The translations under genes and the position numbers were made by a program. Of a stretch of DNA of 64,000 nucleotides, positions 55,358-64,000 are shown piece after piece (position 1 is the first letter of the stretch; each line of letters opens with the position of its first letter). This stretch comes from Locusta migratoria (lineage: Eukaryota; Arthropoda; Insecta; Orthoptera; Acrididae). Location of the stretch: contig CM048745.1 in the NCBI GenBank assembly GCA_026315105.1, forward strand, positions 754,065,506 through 754,129,505. The letters are read 5' to 3'. The notes under the pieces are model-generated. The model was not told where the DNA came from. It was given only the letters and a program-made list of their open reading frames with translations, and ran no database searches.

Positions 55358-55389
55358 ACTAGGGAAATAAAGGAATTGCATTATAGACT

Positions 55390-56450
55390 GCCTCGTTACA
55401 TGAATTGATAATTATTCGTAAGATCACTGTTAATCCATAATGTTCTCAAAAATAATTACTTATTGGATTATTAAAGAAAGGAGGATATCACAGAATACTG
55501 TTTAACAATACAGTTCCCTTTGGAAAGACACTAATTGGCGATCAGAAACATTTTTATAAATTGTGTAAAGAGTATATCAATAGAAAAGAGAAATATCGGA
55601 TACAGATTTGGTCAAGTCAAACGCCTAATTTAAATCCAGGTGAATCCTAAGCTTTGCGTTGCGTACCGGCTTTCCTTTACTCCATCTTTTAGAACAGCTA
55701 TGTAGTCCTCAAACATTTAAGAAAACTAACTAAACGCAGCCACGCTCAGTCTGATATAAAATGAATGGAAAAGTTAAGTGTAAAAAAATGGTCTGAACAT
55801 AGATGGATCGATAAAATACATAAATCAAATGCACTGCCTATTTTGCGTTGCCATGGCTTGTATGGAATGAAAGTACTGTAAAGCTAGTGGATTTACTAAA
55901 CTTTTTATCATCTTTCCGCATAAACATCAATATCAAATCAGTTTCCGACTATGCGTGCGAAGTATGTTACCATCGAGAAAAGCAATCGTTTTACAATCTG
56001 TCTTTCTGCTTCTCATCTCCTCTCCCTGTTGATCTCCTCCTTCCTCTCTATCCGTATCTTTCCCCCATCCCCTCCTCCTGCTCCTTCTATCTTTCTCCAT
56101 GTGTGTTCGTCTCCTACTTCCCTTGCCCTTCCTACACGTACTCTTTCTCCTCATCCTCCTTTCCCTCCATCTTGTTGTCCACTTCCTCTTTCCCTTGTCT
56201 TAGCTATTAAGAATGAAGAAATTGAAAATTAGGAACATTTTGTAGTAACGGAGGCAAATGGCCGCTGCTACAGAAAAGTAACCGAAATAATGACGACAGA
56301 TATTACTACGATGCTCTGATTTCCACTGCTGACAGCACCATATATCTTACCGTTGTGGCGGTGCAGTAAGGCATTTAAACGCGAGCGTCCCAAAAAGCGA
56401 TTTCGCGAAACGTTACCTCCGAGTGTCATTTCTACTTTCTACCATAGCAC
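55390..56450. other. Unassigned; pyrimidine-rich tract
   Basis: Strongly pyrimidine-rich at 56000-56200 (tctcctcctcctt-like), which creates spurious Ser/Pro/Leu ORFs. No family recognised. Confidence 0.45.
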
Positions 56451-56451
56451 C

Positions 56452-56607
56452 TGATCAACATGCTGCGGTCGGGGGTTCGAATCCCCGCTCGGGCATGGAC
56501 GTTTGTGCCGTCTTTAATATCAGCTAGTCTGTAAGTTTAGGGACTGGATGACCCCGTAGTAAAGTCCCATAAGTTGTACAAACATGTGAACATTTTGATC
56601 AATATGA
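56452..56607 (+). mobile_element. SINE-A copy, 5'-truncated, with TSD
   Basis: Element 56463-56596, beginning within the head at ctgcggtcgggggttcg. Flanks tgatcaacatg (56452-56462) and tgatcaatatg (56597-56607) match 10 of 11, so truncation happened at insertion. Confidence 0.88.
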
Positions 56608-57090
56608 GGGTCAGCAGTTGGTACCATTTCAGTTTTTGATGTTCACTAATTATTGGAGATTTGAATGCTTGAAACGAAATGTAATACCAGTGTTACACAT
56701 AGGAATACATCAACGTCCTCTTATCGTTGTTAATTGGTGCGTAAACTGTGCACATCTACGATAAACTGCTTTTAAAGTTACAAAATATTCATTGTGTGCC
56801 TTCTGTACAAAATATATGAGACAGGGAAAATCCCCTCAGACTTCAAGAAAAATATAATAATCCAATGAAATAAAGTACATAGAAGAGTGAAAATTAGACC
56901 TATTCGTTTATATGTCCTGGTTTCGGAATACTAACATGGAACATTTGCAGACGAATGGGGAAAATGGTAGAATACGACCATGGGGAAGATCAGTGTCGAT
57001 TGAGGTGAAATCTACGAACACGTGAGACAATATAAGAGGACTTACCTGAGAGGATAGGTTAAGGAAAGGTAAACATATGTTTTTAACTTT
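56608..57090. other. Unassigned stretch
   Basis: No coding or repeat signal identified; the following RTE-like remnant may extend into it. Confidence 0.4.
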
Positions 57091-57985
57091 TGTAGTTTTG
57101 AAGAAAGGTTTTGACGGGGTTAACTGCAAAACACTTTCAAATTCTGAAGGTAGGAGGGTTCAAATAAAGGGAACGAAAAGTTATATTCAACTTATACGAA
57201 AACCATACAGCAGTTATAGGAGTCGAAGATCATGAAAGGGTTTGGATGGGATTAAGATACTGTTGTAGCCTTTCCCCAATGCTGTTCAATCTGTACAGCG
57301 AGTAAGCTGTAAATGAAACCAAGGAGATATTTGGAGAAGAATTATAAGGTTTGTAGTTTGCCGATAGCATTGTAATTGTGTCACAGATAGCAAAAGAACT
57401 GGAAGAGCATGGAAAAGGAAAGTGTCTTGAAAGGAAGGCATAATGTGAACATTAACAAGGTCGAAACAAGGGTACTGGAAAAAAGGCTAAGAATATTAGG
57501 CGATTTTGAAGGAATTAGATTAGGTAAGAAGACAATAAAAGGTAGTAAATGATTGTAATTTGCGTAGCGAAATAATTTCTCTTGGACGAAGTAAAAAATG
57601 TACAAAATCCAGAATGGTTACGGGAAGAAAACGTCTCTAAAGAATTTTGTTAATGTCCAATATTAATTAAAAATTTTGAAAGTATTTTTCTGAAACTTAG
57701 CATCGTACGGTAGTGAAACGTGGGAGATAAGGAGTTCGGACAAAAGGCTTTTGACCTATAGTGAACCAGACGAATGCTGAAGATTAGCTGAGTAGATCGC
57801 ATAACTAATGAGGAGACACTGAACAGAATTAGGAAGCAAAGAAATTTGTGGCATAAGACTAAAAGAAGGAATGTATTGGTGGGACACATTCTAAGACACC
57901 AAGCTATCGCTGAAGGGTAAAAATCAATGAAGGGGACCGAGAGACGAATACAGTAAGCACGTTGGAAAGGCATTAGGTTGTGGTC
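57090..57985 (+). mobile_element. Decayed RTE-like LINE fragment
   Basis: RT motif at 57250-57310 reads, with frame changes, like L-S-P-M-L-F-N-L-Y-S-E...V-N-E-T-K-E-I-F-G-E. An ADD-like FADSIVIV follows at 57355-57385. A later domain at 57715-57925 reads ETWEIR, MLKIS*VDRITNEETLNRIRKQRNLWHKTKRRNVLVGHILRH, the RTE-type C-terminus. Many stops. Confidence 0.7.
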
Positions 57986-57989
57986 ATTT

Positions 57990-58350
57990 TCTTCATATTT
58001 TGATTACACAATTTAGAACTTTTCCAGTCACGATCCCACAATGCACAGCAATATTCCAAAGTAGCACGCCAAGAGTTTTATAGGCAGTTTCTTTAGTAGA
58101 GCTGTTGCATCTTCAGAGTGTTCTGCCAACGGAACGCAGTCTTTGGTTCGCTTTCTCTACAATATTCTCTATATGCTCTTTTCAATTTAAATTGTTCGTA
58201 ATTGTTACTTCTAGGTATTTAGTTGAATTTACGGCCTGTAGTTTTGACTGATTTATCGTGGAAATGAAGTTTAAAGGATTTCATTTAGTGGTCATATGGA
58301 TGACTACACACTTCTCATTATTAAGGGTCAACTGCCATTTTTTGCAACAT
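57990..58350 (-). mobile_element. CR1-like LINE fragment
   Basis: Antisense match to the family region around 49850-50160: on the minus strand WNPLNFISTINQSKL, VNSTKYLGVTITNN, and RLRSVGRTL-like residues, with stops. Confidence 0.75.
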
Positions 58351-59010
58351 GCAGGTATCTTTCCTGAATCAATGATTACCTCGTACTGTCCATTTCACGC
58401 AGGTGTGCAACTGAACAGCATATTAGAGGGCAACGAAAATGACTTTATCACTATTATGGTAGCCCCATGGTGCCTCGCTCTAAGTAAACACCTTGTAAAC
58501 TCAAAGGTTGGGACAACAAAATGTGGTACTGCTTCACACACAGATTACAATTGTAACCAGTATCTGAATGAAATACATTATCATATGTATATTGCCTATG
58601 ATATCTCACCTGACCCCCTAATTGTTTCGAGAAAAAAAAAAGAAATCACCACTTCATCCTTCACTCCGAGGAATGGAGTGAGCTATTTTAGATCTGGCAC
58701 AAAAAGAGTCGCCGTTCTATTCAGTCAATATCAGACAAGCTGATAGTGGAGCAAAGGGGGATTCCAAAGGGGAATAAGTGGGAGGGGCTTACCAGTTCCG
58801 GCAAACGCCTTACAACCAAGGAAAACCTCTCGAAAACCTTGGTCGGAAAAGAGGGATTGGAACCAATTTATTTCTGGGACATTGTCCCAGGCTAAAAATA
58901 GATTATGAGGAGAGCACGAGTGCATTCTCGATAACCAAAAACTGGAGGCCCGAGCTGTTCTCGTAAACTCGCAGGGATCAGCTCGGCCAAACAACAATTG
59001 ACAAACGTCT
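58351..59010. other. Unassigned stretch
   Basis: An open plus frame of about 160 aa ends at 58743. It starts inside the antisense LINE fragment, so at least its first third is a shadow. No motif in the rest. Confidence 0.4.
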
Positions 59011-59878
59011 CCCTAGAGCAGCGGACGGCAACTGGCGGACCGCGGTCCAGGTCCGGACCGCGGAAGGCCAAAAACTGGACTGCCAAAAATATTTTGAAAT
59101 TATAAGTTACATACTTAAATTGTTTAAAAAAAATTTCTGTAGATTACGCTCCAATTGGAATGTTGGCAGCTGCGTCGAACGTGTTTAAAGCGTGGCGTGC
59201 TTTGATATTTGTTTCACATTAATGTGATTGAAGGCACTTAAGTTTTGCATATTCATTAAATGAAGGGAAAACAACTTTTGAGGCTGAATGAGTGATTGCT
59301 TTTGCATTGATAACGTTCAAAATAGTACGCATTGGTGCCACATGCAATACTGTCCAGACGTAGCCGTCCAACAGTGATATTATCGCGCGAAGCACGTGTT
59401 TGAGTGTTAGTTTCACCAGTAAGGTGTGCAGCACAAGAACTTTATTTAATGAACAAGGAAATTCCATAAATCGACTTGAAACTGTCATGATCTCTAAAAC
59501 CTCTAAATAAGCAGTCAAGGCATATCCATTTAAATACCGATTTTTTTTAAATTTCTTTTTATTTTTTATTTTTATTTTTATTTTTTTTTTTTTTTTAACT
59601 TCTAACGAACGATCGAAAGCCTGAAGATACTTTTAATAAAATTACAAATTTTTCTGGATTTTTCATACATTTCTATTTCACATCTACTGTATTTCATTTT
59701 ACTTTGAGAGTGAAAAATGAATATTAAAAAATAGTGTACTTTGTACCTGTCTGTTGTTTTTCATATTATTTTGTGGATTAAAATTAAAGTAAGAAATTAA
59801 TAAGGAATGAGATTTTACTTGTGGACCTCGATAAAAATTTTAAAACGTATCCGGACCCCATCTAAGATTACTTGCCGA

Positions 59879-60610
59879 CCTCTGCCGTAGGCCGGCCGCG
59901 GTGGCCGAGGGGACTGAGGCGCGTCAGTCACGGTCTGCACGGCTACTACGGTCGGGGGTTCGAATCCCCCCTCGGGCATGGATATTTGTGCCGTCCTTAG
60001 TGTTAGCTAGTGTCATATATTGATTTTACTGTTGGAATTGTTGAGAGGCTGTGTGAGCCACAGAGACGCACTCCAGGCTGAGAAATAGAGACCACTGCAG
60101 GTAACAGGCTACAACAGAAACGTATATCTTACGGGATGTAGGCACTAAAGAAATCTCCTAGCGAACTGCTGATGCCCTCAGCCACCGTCCAAGGGTGTAG
60201 GTTACCTTTCGGAGAAGAGGGGCGTAACTTCATATAGCGTCTAGACGCTATTGTAAGACGTTACATTAGTACTTGGTGGCCAACAGGCACGTTTTAATGT
60301 ACGTAGCAAAGTTGATACCAGTCACTTGGGAACAGCAACGTCAGTGGTTCCACGAGGCTAGAGTGAGAGGGAAAAGAAGAAAAACTGCTAGTTAGCAGCT
60401 CCCCTGAGGCGTGGCCTAAGGCGGAGCCTAAGCTATGGCCAACTGACGTAAAACATTGTTGTTGTTGCCCATATTGGGTAGCGTCGTGACGTTTTACTTT
60501 CAGCTGAACAATGTTGCTACCAAGTATGGATTTTGTTAGTGCACAAACAAGCCACCTCCCCACCCGGGGAATGGCAGAAAGGACAGGGCTGAAACGTGGT
60601 TCGCTAGAGG

Positions 60611-60654
<44 letters not shown>

Positions 60655-61267
60655 CAAACCACAATTTAGATTAGTTGAATGAAGCAGCGGCCAATAGGAA
60701 ATTGTTAACTGTCGGAAAGTGGGGAAAAGAGGTGCGCCCACACCGGCCGTTAAAACCCCCGGTTTTTGGATCAAGAGGGGAGTTCTCAGTCAGACGAGTC
60801 GGGCGCCGGCCCGTGACTATCGCCGTCGGCCTCGGGGTGCTCCATGACAGTCTGTTTCTCGCGGGGAGTGCGTCTGTCTAGGGGATGCTGCTAGGGAACG
60901 TAATCACTGGCTTCTGTTGTGGCAAACGATTTATACTTCTTGTTTTTTAAAATAACTAACCCCAGTGTAGTAGACTTAGTATGGGATGCAATAAATTCAA
61001 TGCAAGGTACCTAGGAGTTCGATAAAGTTTCCTAAACAAGTATCCTCTCGAGTCCCGAAATCCGCATTTTAGTAGATGCCCGTACTGCTTCTCTGCAATC
61101 ACTCCTTTCCGCTCGGGATATGCAGACTGACCTTACTACCTCTTCCCTCTTTCCTATGTAGAACACGACACTAGTTCATAAGTAGTTTGTAAGTTTAGGG
61201 AGAGATGACCATGTAGTTAAGTCCCATAGGCTATACAAACATTTGAACATTCGATCCTCTGCCCTAG
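59879..61267 (+). mobile_element. SINE-A copy with TSD, split by a solo LTR
   Basis: SINE sequence at 59891-60010 and 61171-61255. TSD cctctgccgtag (59879-59890) and cctctgccctag (61256-61267), 11 of 12, covers the hAT terminus and its target. The break falls in the conserved gctagttcataag motif. Confidence 0.93.
60007..61174. mobile_element. Candidate solo LTR, 1160 bp
   Basis: 60011-61170 starts TGTC and ends GACA, with a CTAG target duplication at 60007-60010 and 61171-61174 inside an otherwise continuous SINE. These are hallmarks of an LTR retroelement with a 4-bp target. It contains a (GA)n run at 60614-60651 and an AATAAA at 60990-60995. There is no internal coding region, so it would be the product of LTR-LTR recombination. 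Family unknown; the orientation + is guessed from AATAAA only. Confidence 0.78.
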
Positions 61268-61269
61268 AG

Positions 61270-61716
61270 AAACCGCACTCAGAGTACGGTACCCTCTGCG
61301 TCGATTTTGAGCAGTGTACACATCGATTTTTATACGTACAGAATTCCACCCGTGCGAATCCGTGTGGATCGATAGTTAATATGACGGCGAGTTTCGGTGT
61401 GGGAGCGTTAGCGGTGCCGTTATGAGGGCGCTGGCGGTGGGCGTGACCCTAAAGGCGACGTGCCGGCGTCGGCTGCAGGCTGCAGGGTGGCGCCTCGCCT
61501 CTCCCCCTCTCTTCAGTGCGCGGCGGCGCCAGGCACAGGCCGGCCGTGCGTGCTTCACTGGCTGACACGCCCACTCACACACCGCCGCGTCGCACGCAAC
61601 AATTTTCCAAATACAGCCCTTAGTCCAGTCATTTGGTGGTTTTACCTGCAAAGTTTTGCGGGAGTTTTGAAAATTGGTATACTTATAGATTTTGACGTGC
61701 TCTTTTTGAATTTTCA
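61270..61716. other. GC-rich unassigned stretch
   Basis: CpG-rich at 61390-61590 (ggcgctggcggtgggcgtg, gcgcggcggcgcc). No recognised ORF; it may be a host promoter or regulatory region. Confidence 0.35.
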
Positions 61717-62300
61717 CTTTAATATTCACAGAATATATGACATCAACTGCGATTGGGCAAAGCTGAAAATGTATATCCACCCGGGATTCGAACCCGGGTC
61801 TCCTGTTTTCTAGGCAGTTGCGCTGACTCCTACACCACTGGGGATACAGTGATCACCGCACCTGCAATCACTACCTAGGCACGCCTCCCGTCAGATACAA
61901 ATTCCCAGCTTCGACCTGCCCACAGTACTCAAACTCGTAGTTATGAAACTAATTTCCGTAAGAGTAAGGGCTTCAAACTTGCCCACCCCTCCCCACTGAC
62001 GATAGGATCATTGCCCGTCACCGGCATATTATATATATACATGTGGCGTCTGTTCCGAAAGAACAGGCGTCACTTCTGATCCTGCAGTTGTTATTATTAT
62101 TATTTAATATTCATAGAATATATGACATCAACTGCGATTGGGCAAAGCTGAAAATGTGTACCCAGCCGGTATTCGAACCCGGTCTCCTGCTTTCTAGGCA
62201 GTTGCGCTGACCCCTACACCACTGGGGGGACAGTGATCACCGCACCTGCAAGGACTACCCATGCACGCCTCCCGTCAGATACAAATTCCGGTGCGGTGAT
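61717..62300 (-). repeat. SINE-C, two direct copies
   Basis: Copies at about 61717-61910 and 62107-62297 share gaatatatgacatcaactgc, gattgggcaaagctgaaaatg and a tRNA-like head in reverse (ggattcgaacccgggtctcc, gttgcgctgac, acaccactgggg). On the minus strand the head reads like a tRNA with an AGA-type anticodon loop (ctagaaa). The second copy is followed by an inverted scrap, ggtgcggtgatcac at 62291-62304, facing gtgatcaccgcacc at 62233-62246. Confidence 0.75.
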
Positions 62301-62461
62301 CACTTGTGTCCCCAGTGGTAGTCTGCTCGCGGGCGTGCTAGTGGAAGGTTGTGCCGTGCGGTGCGCCGCGCCTGCTCCCTCCGCGTGGTAAGTCTTCGCG
62401 CTCGCTGCAGCTTTTCGCTGTCATTATCTAAATTGTGACAAGTTATGAACCGAAAGTAACG

Positions 62462-63832
62462 ATGGAACAACCAACGAGGAAAGACACTTTGAGATTGACT
62501 TTTGATACCCGATATGCACGACCGAAGTCCTTTGAAATAGAGAATTGGCTTGAACGTGACTTGAAACTGTCTCTAAACGACATTGTGGGGATTCATTTGT
62601 CTATTGTGGCCTGCGTAGTGTTTGTAAAGCTTAGTAGTGCCGATCTGTGTGCGAAAATTGTCGAGTCTTGCGGAGGTGTCATGAAATTTAATCATTCTGA
62701 CGGGAATGTTGGGGAGGTTACACTTACCCATGCTGGCTTTGGCATCCGGACGGTTCGTGTATTCGAGCTTCCATTTGAAATAACAGCTGAGCAAATAAAT
62801 GAGGTTATATCACCTTTTGGTACAGTACTTAGCAACTTTGCTGAGAGGTGGTCAAGTGCTCATAAGTTTCCCGTACTAAACGGTGTACGTCAGCTTCGAG
62901 TAGAGCTACGAAAGCACATACCATCTTATATTAATGTTTGTGGCTACAGAGGTATTGTAATTTACGACGACCAACCACGAACTTGCTCGGCCTGTAACAA
63001 ACCTGGACACGTCAGAGCGAACTGTATACAGAGGCGCGTGGCGCAGCTGCCGGCAGGCGAGCCCGCTAGGCCGCAGTCGATGACGTCACTGCCCGTCACT
63101 TACGCTGCCGCGACTCGCGCGCAGCAGATTACCCCGTCGGCCCCCGAGCTTACTGAACCCAGCAATTTTATTGACGCTGAAATACCGATGGATGTCAGCA
63201 CTCTTATAACTGAAGAATTACACGCATCCCGACCTCCTACAACGACTGTTGAAGCTCCGTCGACGCAGGTGCCTCTAACCGTGTCGGAAGCAGACCCTCC
63301 GGTAACCGAGGAGGAGACCTCTGTGCAGGAAACGGACAATAATCTGGATGCCGAAGATCGGCCATCGGGGAGCAGTTCATTGAAGAAAAATAAAAAGCGT
63401 CGTCTGGCGCACCAAGGTGCGAACGAGACAGCCCCTATGTTACGACAAAAAGCCAAGGACATAGCGAGCACCCTCAGTCAAGACAGAGCTCACAAAACAA
63501 AAGAGTCACCAGCCTCTAAAAAACAACCCACTCCTGTTCCCGCAAATCATGACATTGTAGAAAAGAAGTCGAAGAACACTGCGAACCCACGACAAGAAGG
63601 AAGTCACCCCCGGGTAACTCCCCACGACTTAGACGATGCGCCTACAAAAACTAACTGGGAAGATGATATTGAACCCGACACCGTGGACGACAAAATGAAG
63701 GACATTTCAGCAGTCGATGGACCGTCACTTCCAGAAAAAGATGATACGGGCAATGCGGATGTCTCAATGAAAGATGTTTCCAAACGACAAGGACGCATCT
63801 CTGACCCATTTGATACGGACGAATACTATTAA
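62462..63832 (+). CDS. TX1-like LINE ORF1, CCHC RNA-binding protein
   Basis: 456 aa, intact. I start at ATG 62462 (g at -1, G at +4); an in-frame upstream extension to 62435 has no ATG. About residues 10-165 resemble the ZCCHC3-like RNA-binding region of such ORF1s (RVFELPFEITAEQINEVISPFG, HIPSYINVCGYRGIVIYDDQPRTC). A knuckle C175-x2-C178-x4-H183-x4-C188 follows. The remaining ~265 residues are disordered, first Pro/Thr-rich, then Lys-rich (LKKNKKRRL), then acidic, ending DPFDTDEYY. It likely packages the element RNA and chaperones reverse transcription. Confidence 0.85.
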   Translation: MEQPTRKDTLRLTFDTRYARPKSFEIENWLERDLKLSLNDIVGIHLSIVACVVFVKLSSADLCAKIVESCGGVMKFNHSDGNVGEVTLTHAGFGIRTVRVFELPFEITAEQINEVISPFGTVLSNFAERWSSAHKFPVLNGVRQLRVELRKHIPSYINVCGYRGIVIYDDQPRTCSACNKPGHVRANCIQRRVAQLPAGEPARPQSMTSLPVTYAAATRAQQITPSAPELTEPSNFIDAEIPMDVSTLITEELHASRPPTTTVEAPSTQVPLTVSEADPPVTEEETSVQETDNNLDAEDRPSGSSSLKKNKKRRLAHQGANETAPMLRQKAKDIASTLSQDRAHKTKESPASKKQPTPVPANHDIVEKKSKNTANPRQEGSHPRVTPHDLDDAPTKTNWEDDIEPDTVDDKMKDISAVDGPSLPEKDDTGNADVSMKDVSKRQGRISDPFDTDEYY

Positions 63833-63907
63833 AATGTGTATAAAAATTGATATTTTTGTGCTGAAACTCAAGATTATTTTTTAACGAACGATCAGCTAGA
63901 CAGAACC

Positions 63908-64000
63908 ATGCCTGACCTACAATCTTACAAGATTTCCACTGTAAACCTTAATAAAATACAGAGTTCCTTCAAATTACAGAACTTAAAGGATTTTATATAT
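63908..64000 (+). CDS. TX1-like LINE ORF2, N-terminal start (partial)
   Basis: The ATG at 63908 opens a frame of 31 codons running off the window: MPDLQSYKISTVNLNKIQSS then a K-LQNLKDFI pattern. ISTVNLN-x-I and L-x-DFI are typical of the first strand and helix of the LINE apurinic-type endonuclease. It begins 75 bp after the ORF1 stop. Too short for certainty, but the order and spacing fit. Confidence 0.7.
   Translation, partial: MPDLQSYKISTVNLNKIQSSFKLQNLKDFIY

Larger units (their letters stand above)
59011..61269. mobile_element. Non-autonomous hAT element (host of nested insertions)
   Basis: The hAT element is 59019-61261 including later insertions, about 880 bp without them. Its 8-bp TSD ccctagag lies at 59011-59018 and 61262-61269. 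TIRs: cagcggacggcaa at the left against ttgccgacctctg at 59872-59884, with the last bases repeated at 61256-61261 because the SINE duplicated the hAT end. The interior is AT-rich with T- and A-rich runs at 59541-59597. No transposase. Confidence 0.85.
62323..64000 (+). mobile_element. TX1/L1-like LINE, 5' part, truncated by window end
   Basis: GC-rich leader from about 62323, ORF1 at 62462-63832, and the start of ORF2 at 63908. ORF1 with a single CCHC knuckle after an RRM-like fold, plus an ORF2 opening with an endonuclease start, suggests the TX1/L1-like group. The left boundary is approximate: it abuts a truncated SINE-C head, and no TSD can be checked. Confidence 0.7.

Noticed and set aside
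60294..60662. 122-aa minus ORF with a Ser-Leu repeat
   Set aside because: Its start is the (GA)n microsatellite read in antisense inside the solo LTR.

Overview
This window is eukaryotic, repeat-dominated DNA from an arthropod, most likely an insect with a large genome. A locust or grasshopper is my inference from the repeat style; no host marker gene proves it. There is no operon structure, and I see no convincing host protein-coding gene. Almost everything recognisable is a transposable element or its remains, often nested two or three deep. Repeat family names used here (SINE-A to SINE-F, 'CR1-like', 'LOA-like', 'I-like', 'TX1-like') are working labels from motifs read by eye, not database assignments.

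Left part (1-16.5 kb). A decayed hAT transposase of the ZMYM1/DUF4371 kind lies on the minus strand and carries a 5'-truncated tRNA-Tyr-like SINE (SINE-F). A minus-strand piggyBac transposase follows, with its two halves about 7 kb apart. Between the halves sit a CR1-like LINE 3' fragment and a full-length I-like LINE (4828-10747) with an intact 1222-aa endonuclease/RT/RNase H ORF2, a poly(A) tail and a 10-bp target-site duplication (TSD). Next is a minus-strand LOA-like LINE fragment, itself hit by a SINE. Two near-identical 879-bp copies of a gag-like coiled-coil coding sequence flank it exactly as a TSD would.

Middle part (16.5-38.9 kb). This is mostly AT-rich non-coding DNA with a deleted mariner, a hAT-type MITE, several SINEs, a decayed jockey/CR1-group LINE (about 29.5-33.0 kb, minus), a P-element/THAP9-type transposase pseudogene (33.7-34.8 kb, plus), two short minus-strand ORFs of unknown kind and a mariner pseudogene.

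Right part (38.9-64 kb). It begins with a full-length but broken LOA-like LINE (38990-44020, 12-bp TSD). A CR1-like LINE split by a mariner that is itself split by a SINE follows. Further on are a GC-rich CpG-island-like patch, a large inverted-repeat (fold-back) element that splits a SINE and carries a SINE in one arm and a piggyBac-type MITE in the other, a hammerhead-like RNA motif, and RTE-like and CR1-like remnants. A nested stack (a hAT element containing a SINE containing a solo LTR) precedes the 5' part of a TX1/L1-like LINE that runs off the window end.

The coding sequences serve their own elements: ORF1 proteins are RNA-binding, ORF2 proteins nick and reverse transcribe, and transposases cut and paste. 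The SINEs have tRNA-like Pol III promoter heads and must borrow LINE machinery. The abundance of exact TSDs lets the insertion order be reconstructed at several places.
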